NCBI GenBank assembly: GCA_002495055.1
Contig: DADR01000053.1
Span: 17,932-43,171, forward strand
Length of the DNA: 25,240 bases
From: Methanoregula sp. UBA247
Lineage (GTDB): Archaea; Halobacteriota; Methanomicrobia; Methanomicrobiales; Methanospirillaceae
Direction of reading: 5' to 3'
Shown: positions 1 through 6,040 of the stretch, piece by piece
Layout of the letters: every line of letters begins with the position of its first letter
Numbering within the stretch: position 1 is the stretch's first letter
Position numbers and translations under genes: made by a program
Notes under the pieces: model-generated
The model's input: the letters and a program-made list of their open reading frames with translations, nothing else
What the model was told of the DNA's origin: nothing
Database searches by the model: none

Positions 1-414
1 AGGATTTATCGACATTTCCATCGAGGTTGTAATCAAAGTACCAGTAGCCGGTGGATGGCCGGAAGATTGCTATTCCGTCTATCCCGTCACCGTCCCAGTC
101 ACCGGTAATAATTTGATCCGTACTGCCACCATACCTGAAGGATTTATTGATAACGCCATCGAGGTTGTAATCAAAGTACCAGTAGCCGGTGGATGGCCGG
201 AAGATTGCTATTCCGTCTGCACCATCGCCGTCCCAGTCGCCGACAACGGTCCGGTCGGTACTGCCACCATACCTGAAGGATTTATCGACCGTTCCATCCA
301 GGTTGTAATCGAAATACCAGTAGCCGGTTGATGGTCGGAATATCGCAACATCAGAGGTACCATTTTTATTCCAGTCACCAATTACCGGAACATCACCATT
401 TGAGCCGAAATGAA
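1..414 (-). repeat. 138-base tandem repeats inside the FG-GAP-like gene
   Basis: The block beginning aggattta recurs at positions 1, 139 and 277, an exact 138-base (46-codon) period. The two units nearest the window edge are almost identical at the DNA level; the 277-414 unit is more diverged. This suggests recent unit duplication or gene conversion and a copy number that may vary between strains. Confidence 0.85.
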
Positions 415-571
415 AAATTTTGTCAATTGTTCCGGTATTGTTGTAATCCAGATACCAGTTAGCCTCTGAATTTCGGAATATCCCCACTGCACTGGCAGGA
501 TATACCAGGCAAAGCAGCAGTAACGAAACACCCAACAACGAAAATACAGATAGTTTATTCAATCTTTTCAC
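1..571 (-). CDS. Secreted protein with FG-GAP/VCBS-like repeats (3' end outside window)
   Basis: The reverse strand reads from a GTG at 571 to the window edge without a stop, giving at least 190 residues; the C-terminus lies outside. A signal peptide is clear (residues 1-28: Lys/Arg start, a run of Leu/Val/Ser, then PASA). After it come repeats of 46 residues built around GDWDGDG, an IAIFRPSTGYWYFDYNLDG core and a KSFRYGGS linker. The Asp/Gly/Asn-rich GDWDGDG turns resemble calcium-binding loops of FG-GAP/VCBS beta-propeller-like proteins, which are common on the surface of Methanomicrobiales. The first repeat is diverged and the later ones nearly identical. GTG is chosen because the signal peptide follows at once and a GGTGGG stretch sits just upstream. 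The likely role is cell-surface adhesion or structure; no enzymatic motif is visible. Confidence 0.8.
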   Translation of the reverse strand, partial: MKRLNKLSVFSLLGVSLLLLCLVYPASAVGIFRNSEANWYLDYNNTGTIDKIFHFGSNGDVPVIGDWNKNGTSDVAIFRPSTGYWYFDYNLDGTVDKSFRYGGSTDRTVVGDWDGDGADGIAIFRPSTGYWYFDYNLDGVINKSFRYGGSTDQIITGDWDGDGIDGIAIFRPSTGYWYFDYNLDGNVDKS

Positions 572-912
572 TCCCACCCAGGAAAACCAACTAATGAACA
601 ACAGAATGAAATTGGAATAACACGCAATATCAACATTGGCGAGGCACCATTGCATTGCAATAATGTTTCAGGACGATATTTAAAAAAAACGCACTATTCT
701 GAGGATTATCGGAAAACAAGGATAATACTCCACATTTTGCCGACTTGGAATCCTGACAGGGTTTTTCATTGAGAAAAAACTATATTAGATGATATGGTGA
801 TTTACCCAAAAGACATTGAAGAGAACTCAGGCTTTATATGCTGATTTCATATCAACCATCATATCAATCCGCGTGACAATATATTGCATAAACAAATAAC
901 GAGAGTAGGATT
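572..912. other. Divergent intergenic region, promoters only
   Basis: 341 AT-rich bases separate the divergently read surface-protein gene and zinc-ribbon gene. No coding frame or structured RNA was recognised. Candidate TATA boxes for both directions lie at 675-684 (minus strand, TTTAAATATC) and 833-840 (plus strand). Confidence 0.6.
833..840 (+). promoter_or_regulatory. Candidate TATA box for the zinc-ribbon gene
   Basis: TTTATATG lies about 75 bases before the ATG at 913, which would give a leader of roughly 50 bases. A second AT-rich element (about 879-886, ATATATTG) is nearer and could instead give a very short leader. Confidence 0.4.
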
Positions 913-1899
913 ATGGTGACCTTTTGTTCAAAATGCGGGACTCAGGCCGTCGACGACCAATCAAGGTTCTGCAACAAATGCGGTACGGAATTACCCGTTA
1001 ATATATCGGAAGAACCAGGTAACTACTGTCCGAATTGCAAAACAAAAATTCCTGACAGGGAAACGGCCTCCTGTATACGATGTGGTTTTCTTCTTTTGCC
1101 AAAGCCATCTTCCATCTCGCCGGTCAAACCGACAAAAAACTGCCCACATTGTGGTGCTCCAATTATTGATGAAAGCAGGTATTATTGTAATGCGTGCGGG
1201 GCTTATGTAAAGGATACACAGGAAAGAAAAGTGTCTTTGGCAAATGACCTCTCAGGCTCAAAAACATCGATTAAAAAACCGGTCATTATACCAGGAATTC
1301 ATCAAAATAAGGGAACCGGGATTTTAATCAAACCAGAGCCCGCGGTGAAGAAAAGAAAGATCGACCTGGCAAATCCGACAGTAAAGAAGATTGGGATTGT
1401 ATTATTCATTCTTGCGGGAATAGCACTACTGGTCTGGAGTGGGATACGACTGCTGGAATCCGGAACTATTCTGGAATCAGACAGCGATGTTCTGATAATA
1501 CAGGACCTGAGTACCATGTCATTAACACTTGACGACTTTCCTTCAGGCTGGATTAGTGGTGATGCCGTGAGCACAGAAGATGCATTTTCAGCTCAATTTT
1601 TTTCCAGTTCCATGAACAGCGAGGCGCTGGTGGAACAGACTGTTACGAGATATCCTGGCATAGAAGAAGCCAGACTGGAATTAAAAACTGAACGGTCACT
1701 GGTTACGGACGTTCCTTTGGAGACTATAACTCTGGGAAATGAGGGCTTTGGATATATCGATGTTAATTATGTCATGGTAATTTTCCGAAGAGGAAATATC
1801 ATTGTAAAAATTGAAGATACCAGGACTGAATACCAGGACAGTCCTACGATACAAAATGCCAAAAATTTTGCAGAAATTGTCGCAAAGCGAATTGAATAA
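913..1899 (+). CDS. Membrane protein with three N-terminal zinc ribbons
   Basis: 328 residues. Three CxxC...CxxC zinc ribbons lie in a row: C5/C8-C20/C23, C39/C42-C54/C57 and C77/C80-C92/C95. A charged linker (about 97-158) leads to one transmembrane helix (160-181) and a C-terminal domain of about 145 residues that should lie outside the cell. That domain contains a DDFPSGW motif seen in secreted domains of archaeal zinc-ribbon membrane proteins, but its function is not known to me. A GAGAGTAGGA stretch before the ATG serves as ribosome binding site. The layout suggests a cytoplasmic zinc module coupled to an outside sensory or binding domain. The gene stands alone, with no operon partner. 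Confidence 0.8.
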   Translation: MVTFCSKCGTQAVDDQSRFCNKCGTELPVNISEEPGNYCPNCKTKIPDRETASCIRCGFLLLPKPSSISPVKPTKNCPHCGAPIIDESRYYCNACGAYVKDTQERKVSLANDLSGSKTSIKKPVIIPGIHQNKGTGILIKPEPAVKKRKIDLANPTVKKIGIVLFILAGIALLVWSGIRLLESGTILESDSDVLIIQDLSTMSLTLDDFPSGWISGDAVSTEDAFSAQFFSSSMNSEALVEQTVTRYPGIEEARLELKTERSLVTDVPLETITLGNEGFGYIDVNYVMVIFRRGNIIVKIEDTRTEYQDSPTIQNAKNFAEIVAKRIE

Positions 1900-2108
1900 T
1901 GCATTTGCATCAAAAACCAGGTAGAGATCCGCACCGGAATTTCATCAGGTATCAAAAAAAAATTTTACAGGTCAAAAAAATTATGGCTGCTGAACCGGTC
2001 GTTCTTTTTAAAAGGTAAGATCCACTCCGTATCTGAACAGGGAATCCTAAAAAAATATCCGGAAAATGATATGAAAACTCTGGATAAAACAAAAACGGGA
2101 GATAGGAG

Positions 2109-2759
2109 TTATGGAGCAACCACAACATTTTCAAATTTTATGATGAAATCATGGTCATCTGCACCGGCTGGGAGTGAACAGGACATCATGGTGTCTGATA
2201 CAGCATGTCCACCGGCTTTTATTGTCCCGAAGTAAATTTTCGTCCAGCAGAGCTGTTGGTCATTGTAATACAGGTTTGCTGATGATGTGACCACCCGTGC
2301 GTCTGCACTACCGACATTGGCACCCTCAGCATGAACAAAGAGTACTATCGGGTTGGTATAACTCCTCACGGCCGGGTAGGTCCAATAGCCATTGACATGC
2401 AGATCAGGGGCATCTTTTTTTGTTGTTGGCACAGGAGTGCCAGTCGTAGTGGTGGCAGGAATGCTGACAGCAACCGGTACGAGTGTGGAGGAGACAGATA
2501 CCGTACTTTCCTGATTAACCGTCACCGACGTGGACCAGGAAGTATACCCGCGTTCGCGTACCTCAATCGTGTGATTGCCGGCAGGAACCGCGGTGATGGT
2601 GGCAGGCGTGGTGCCGCGATATTCATTATTCAGGTAGACCTCTGCACCGGAGGGTGTTGAGGTGATACTGATGGCCCCGGTTTTTTCCGAGGGTGTCGTG
2701 GTGCACCCGCACAGAAAAACAGAGAGAACCAGCAGGCAGATCACAAGTTCCTTGAGCAT
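2109..2759 (-). CDS. PEGA-domain lipoprotein
   Basis: 216 residues. An N-terminal signal peptide ends in the lipobox LCGC (Cys 19), so the protein should be lipid-anchored outside the membrane. Residues about 29-95 form a PEGA domain: ISITSTPSGAEVYLNNEYRG, then TPATI, then AGNHTIEVRERGY, which is the family's typical order. A Thr/Pro-rich linker (about 96-115) leads to a beta-rich C-terminal domain (116-216) with no recognised family. PEGA domains are common in surface proteins of archaea and are thought to bind or stabilise at the envelope. The start is supported by an AGGTGAG site 6 bases before the ATG. It is divergent from the next gene. Confidence 0.85.
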   Translation of the reverse strand: MLKELVICLLVLSVFLCGCTTTPSEKTGAISITSTPSGAEVYLNNEYRGTTPATITAVPAGNHTIEVRERGYTSWSTSVTVNQESTVSVSSTLVPVAVSIPATTTTGTPVPTTKKDAPDLHVNGYWTYPAVRSYTNPIVLFVHAEGANVGSADARVVTSSANLYYNDQQLCWTKIYFGTIKAGGHAVSDTMMSCSLPAGADDHDFIIKFENVVVAP

Positions 2760-2876
2760 TTGTTCTCACCTAATACTTGGATACTAGCATGCATGATCTG
2801 TAGAGTGATATCCTTTCTGCTTGGGGGGGCTGAAATGATGGGTAATCGATGAATAATTTTAATAAAAAGAATAGAC

Positions 2877-2883
2877 TTTTAAA
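2877..2883 (+). promoter_or_regulatory. TATA box for a probably leaderless transcript
   Basis: TTTTAAA is centred 30 bases before the ATG at 2910. With the usual archaeal spacing of about 25 bases, transcription would start within a few bases of the ATG. No Shine-Dalgarno site precedes that ATG, which agrees with a leaderless message. Confidence 0.45.
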
Positions 2884-2909
2884 CATCCGGCAGTGTAATA
2901 CACAAAATA

Positions 2910-4067
2910 ATGTCAGATGACGATTGGGAACAGATCCATTATCACCAGTTACCCAATTGGATGAAAAAAATTGCACCACAAGGACAACGGATCGATAAGA
3001 CCCACACGAAAATATTCTCCGGTAAACCTTACGATTACAAGGTCCAGTATATTATGCAAAAGGATATTGTGTCGATTTCTTACTGGAGGACCCCTCATTC
3101 AGCAACGCCGTTAAAAATTCCAAATCCCCGGCTCATCGCAGTCCTGATATTTATCTTTGTAGCAGGGATCAGTTACGTGCTGTTACCTCAACTTTTACCA
3201 TTTATTGTCGGTCCTCTGGATACCCCGCCTTCCCTGACAAATGCAAGTGAAATCCATGAAATGGGAAAAACACCCGTGCAAACAGAAAATTTGACGCCAG
3301 ATGGGAAACCTGTTCCAGGTACCGATTTTCAGCTCGATTTTCAGCTATCACCAAAAACCTCTTCATATTCGTATATTATAGAGAATAACAGGAAATTCAT
3401 CAGCTTTACCGTGTACGGCGGATTATCTGATTACTTCTCTGACGTGCGTCGTTCATCTCCTTCCGGTCCTGAAAAAGACGTGATTTCAGACATACTGGGG
3501 AATGATTACCAGGATGAATACCTGCAACCCTTTATCGAATCAATCAGGAGCCGATCCCAAAATTCCGATGATCATGCGAAGATTGCAATCAGTGTGGTCC
3601 AACACATACCTTACAACAGGAATAAGCCATACAATACTTCTTCGGGTTGGTTCTACCCCTATGAAACAATGTTCAGCAATGGGGGAACTTCTGCAGACAA
3701 ATCGCTCCTGTCTGCGTACCTGTTAAAAGAACTGGGGTATGATACTGTTTTATTCGAATATCCGGGCCATATGGCTGTCGGGGTGAAATGTTCCCCGGAT
3801 TACGACTTTTATGATACGGGATATGCCTTTATAGAGACAACAGAACCAACGATAATTACCTATGTTCCTGATACGTATTATGGCGGGGATAGCGCATCAG
3901 CCAGTCCACAAGTTATTCGTATAAACGAGGGAAAAAGAGTCCTGGATGTGAGTTCGGAATACCGGGATGCAACAAGATTGAAGCAACTTGAGAGGACGGG
4001 GGGAGTCCTTGATCAGAGTCAGTACACGGAATGGCTGAAGATTTCCAGCAAGTACGATCTGCAGTAA
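2910..4067 (+). CDS. Membrane-anchored transglutaminase-like protein, catalytic Cys replaced by Ser
   Basis: 385 residues. An N-terminal cytoplasmic part (1-74) precedes a transmembrane helix (75-100), a low-complexity linker (about 100-135) and an outer domain ending in a transglutaminase-like core. The core shows PYETMFSNGGTSADKSLLSA (about 250-268), LLKELGYDTVLFEYPGHMAVGVK with His 287, and GYAFIETTEPT with Glu 309. In transglutaminase-like proteins the first motif is normally G-x-C-x-D-x-S with Cys as nucleophile; here the aligned residue is Ser 261 (codon tct at 3690-3692). The His and the motif framework are kept. The protein may bind peptides without cutting or cross-linking them, or use Ser. 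The family has many non-enzymatic members. It is monocistronic. Confidence 0.75.
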   Translation: MSDDDWEQIHYHQLPNWMKKIAPQGQRIDKTHTKIFSGKPYDYKVQYIMQKDIVSISYWRTPHSATPLKIPNPRLIAVLIFIFVAGISYVLLPQLLPFIVGPLDTPPSLTNASEIHEMGKTPVQTENLTPDGKPVPGTDFQLDFQLSPKTSSYSYIIENNRKFISFTVYGGLSDYFSDVRRSSPSGPEKDVISDILGNDYQDEYLQPFIESIRSRSQNSDDHAKIAISVVQHIPYNRNKPYNTSSGWFYPYETMFSNGGTSADKSLLSAYLLKELGYDTVLFEYPGHMAVGVKCSPDYDFYDTGYAFIETTEPTIITYVPDTYYGGDSASASPQVIRINEGKRVLDVSSEYRDATRLKQLERTGGVLDQSQYTEWLKISSKYDLQ

Positions 4068-4068
4068 A

Positions 4069-4109
4069 CAACCTGACATCAGGGAGATTTTATGTAGGGT
4101 GTCAGGTTG
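4069..4109 (+). terminator. Stem-loop directly after the transglutaminase-like gene
   Basis: The 10-base arms caacctgaca (4069-4078) and tgtcaggttg (4100-4109) are perfectly complementary around a 21-base loop, starting two bases after the stop codon. A T-rich stretch (gttctcgtttttcatttg) follows about 25 bases later. A role in transcript end formation or mRNA 3' protection is likely but not proven. Confidence 0.5.
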
Positions 4110-4613
4110 CTTTCCGCTCACAGAAACGCAGTGTTCTCGTTTTTCATTTGACTTCGTTGTTTATAGTATCTCCTTGTCTCCAACCATAATCCTGTTCTGC
4201 CCGTAATAATTCCAGTAAAACGAACATATGGTTGCGATTAATTTTACTGTCAGGTAATCAGACAAAAACAGTTCTATACCCATCTACATCGTACACATGT
4301 TCACAAGAAAGCAGCTGAAAGAAACCGCAGCAAAAACTGGTGAATTGTATAAGAGAGTGCCTGTTTCGACCATAAAACATGAAATACTTATTCAGGCTGA
4401 AGCTGACCATGATCCCACAACCGTAAGATACTCCAGCCGGGTGAAGATCTAAAAAATACCGATGCTTTCAGTTAAAAAACAATAATAAACTGATATCTAC
4501 GACAGAAGATATAATTCCGACGAGAAAAAAACCGATGATATATCCGGGGTTACCGAAATGTAATGAGTTTTTTCCTGCCCGTTTTATAAAAAAAAACTGC
4601 AGGTTTCATATCC

Positions 4614-4728
4614 TTACCAGATTCCTCCACATACCACAATCACAGACAGTATTCCGGTCTCCCTGTCCGTGACTGATATCCCCGCTTCCCCGGGTACTGT
4701 CCGGACCTGTTACTGAACTTGTATGCAT
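4614..4728 (-). pseudogene. Possible decayed relative of the 35-residue membrane peptide gene
   Basis: From the ATG at 4728 the minus strand reads MHTSSVTGPDSTRGSGDIS; the following DNA, in a different frame, reads ETGILSVIVVCGGIW and then a stop. The hydrophobic part resembles LTGILTGIIYVVVIV of the small gene at 4876-4983, and gaccggaat-ctg is shared at the DNA level (12 of 13 bases). A single frameshift would join the two parts. The match is short, so this is tentative. Confidence 0.25.
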
Positions 4729-4729
4729 T

Positions 4730-4794
4730 TTTGATTCCCTGGTTCCCGGTATTCCAGAGAATCTGGAATCCGGAAAGCGGGGGAATCCCTCAAA
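4730..4794. repeat. Long imperfect hairpin
   Basis: The core is a perfect stem, ATTCCAGA (4751-4758) and TCTGGAAT (4762-4769), with loop gaa. It is extended by CCGG on both sides (4746-4749 and 4770-4773, one bulged T) and by TT/AA. After a small internal loop an outer stem follows: tttgattccc (4730-4739) with gggaatc and caaa (4781-4787, 4791-4794). A T-rich stretch follows at about 4826-4841. It could be a structured RNA, a terminator, or a miniature inverted-repeat element. Confidence 0.6.
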
Positions 4795-4875
4795 GACGGA
4801 TTCCGACTTCATTGTGGGTGAAAAATTTTAATTTTGTTATAACGTGCCAGATTTTTTACCTACAGGTTCAGTTTT

Positions 4876-4983
4876 CTATGGTCGATAGACTGCCACAATA
4901 ACCACAACATAGATAATACCCGTCAGAATTCCGGTCAGAATACCATTCATTGCAGATGATCCGGCCGAATCACTGATGTTCAT
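4876..4983 (-). CDS. 35-residue single-span membrane peptide
   Basis: A short frame of 35 codons reads MNISDSAGSSAMNGILTGIL, then TGIIYVVVIVAVYRP and a stop. A Ser/Gly-rich polar N-terminus is followed by one hydrophobic helix (about 14-32) and a short charged tail. Three signals support it: a canonical AGGAG ten bases before the ATG (4994-4998), a TATA box on the same strand at 5034-5041, and the membrane-helix composition itself. The family is not known to me. It stands alone in the gene-poor stretch, divergent from the FHA/kinase operon. Small single-span peptides often modulate a larger membrane protein, but no partner can be named from the sequence. Confidence 0.5.
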   Translation of the reverse strand: MNISDSAGSSAMNGILTGILTGIIYVVVIVAVYRP

Positions 4984-5033
4984 CCTGCTGCATCTCCTGA
5001 TATCATTGCAGATTTTATGTTGCAACCGTTGCT

Positions 5034-5041
5034 GATATATT
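5034..5041 (-). promoter_or_regulatory. TATA box for the 35-residue peptide gene
   Basis: AATATATC on the minus strand lies 51 bases before the ATG at 4983. A start about 25 bases downstream gives a leader of about 30 bases containing the AGGAG site. Confidence 0.45.
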
Positions 5042-5189
5042 GATGAGATGATACCAGTGAGAAGATACTACAAGAAAAGGATATATTGGACTTTCCGTGA
5101 TCATATAACCACGGCAAAGATCCTTTGATGCCGGTTTCATTTTTTCACTGGACAATCCCAATAATTAACCTTCCAAAAAAAATACCAAC

Positions 5190-5197
5190 ATATTTTA
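5190..5197 (+). promoter_or_regulatory. TATA box for the FHA regulator/kinase operon
   Basis: ATATTTTA lies about 70 bases before the ATG at 5267, so transcription would begin near 5220. This fits one message carrying both the regulator and the kinase. Confidence 0.4.
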
Positions 5198-5266
5198 TCA
5201 CACACTCTCATACTATCATAAAGCACACTCCGTTGAATTCCTGTGTGCATTTCCGGGTGTTGTATC

Positions 5267-6034
5267 ATGACAGAGAAAGAGACGGTTTCCATTTCATCGG
5301 ATCCTGATTTTTTACAGGAACTGTCAGAATACTTAGAAGTACTTTCCAATCCGACACGGTTAAAAATTCTCAAAGTTATTGAAAAAGAGCCCCGGGAAAT
5401 CAGCGAAATCTCATCCCGTATTGATACCAGCTATGCAAACACCAAAAAACACATAGACCAGCTCGTTCATATCGGGCTTGTGAAAAAAGAGGCAGGTTTT
5501 GGAAGGGAAACTGCAAAAGGTATCCATCCTGTCTGGAAGTTCTCCCTTGCTGAGGGAAGTCTCGAGAGCCTGATTAAAAACCTTGGCGTGTTTTCGAGAA
5601 TTAATATCCCGATGGGATACGGGGAAATCCAAAGTACTCTCGAATCGGTGCAAAAAGCAGTAATCAAGGAATCCGGTAAGGACTATCCGGCCCTCCATCT
5701 CGTGGAAGGGCATGGGGCAGGCCGTACATTTCTTCTCAGGCAAGACCGTATTCTCATTGGCAGGACTGATCCTGATTCCCCCTCCAAAGTCAGTGACGGG
5801 GATATTGCACTCCCGGAAGAATACGTGGCGGTGACAAGGATTACCAAACCCCATGCAATTGTCTCCCGGGCAGGAACCGGCTGGCAGATCGAAGACAGGG
5901 GTAGTTCCGGAGGGACGTATCTGAACGGAGATCTCATCGCTCCCATGCACAAAACAATCATGAAAAACGGGGATATCATCGACCTTGCGATGGGTGAAGA
6001 CGCAGCACGGTTCCTCTTTATTGCAAACGAGTGA
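5267..6034 (+). CDS. Winged-helix DNA-binding protein with C-terminal FHA domain
   Basis: 256 residues from the ATG at 5267; an in-frame GTG at 5243 would add eight Cys-rich residues of doubtful meaning, and a GGGTG site suits the ATG. Residues 20-95 form an ArsR-like winged helix (LSNPTRLKILKVIEKEPREI, then SYANTKKHIDQLVHIGLVKK). After a linker, residues about 145-250 form an FHA domain with its phosphothreonine-reading landmarks: G165-R166, the SxxH site as T193-K-P-H196, and SSGGTYLN with N220-G221. FHA domains bind phosphothreonine peptides, so this protein likely changes DNA binding or partners when a kinase acts. The transmembrane Ser/Thr kinase encoded 6 bases downstream is the obvious candidate. 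It could bind a phosphorylated loop of that kinase or itself be phosphorylated. Confidence 0.85.
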   Translation: MTEKETVSISSDPDFLQELSEYLEVLSNPTRLKILKVIEKEPREISEISSRIDTSYANTKKHIDQLVHIGLVKKEAGFGRETAKGIHPVWKFSLAEGSLESLIKNLGVFSRINIPMGYGEIQSTLESVQKAVIKESGKDYPALHLVEGHGAGRTFLLRQDRILIGRTDPDSPSKVSDGDIALPEEYVAVTRITKPHAIVSRAGTGWQIEDRGSSGGTYLNGDLIAPMHKTIMKNGDIIDLAMGEDAARFLFIANE

Positions 6035-6040
6035 AGTCTG

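Larger units (their letters stand above)
4110..4875. other. Gene-poor region
   Basis: No convincing protein gene was found here. A 51-codon frame (4297-4452, +) has no ribosome site and no recognisable family. The stretch does hold the long hairpin at 4730-4794 and a possible decayed small membrane-protein gene at 4614-4728, which are listed separately. The remainder is AT-rich without obvious structure. Confidence 0.5.

Noticed and set aside
113..331. Plus-strand repeat-containing frame (PEGFID...VVIEIPVAG)
   Set aside because: It is the antisense of the FG-GAP-like repeats; the reverse strand has the signal peptide and family motifs.
4297..4452. A 51-codon plus-strand frame (MFTRKQLKETAAKTGELYKR...)
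   Set aside because: No ribosome binding site, no recognised family, and AT-rich gene-poor surroundings; chance is a fair explanation.
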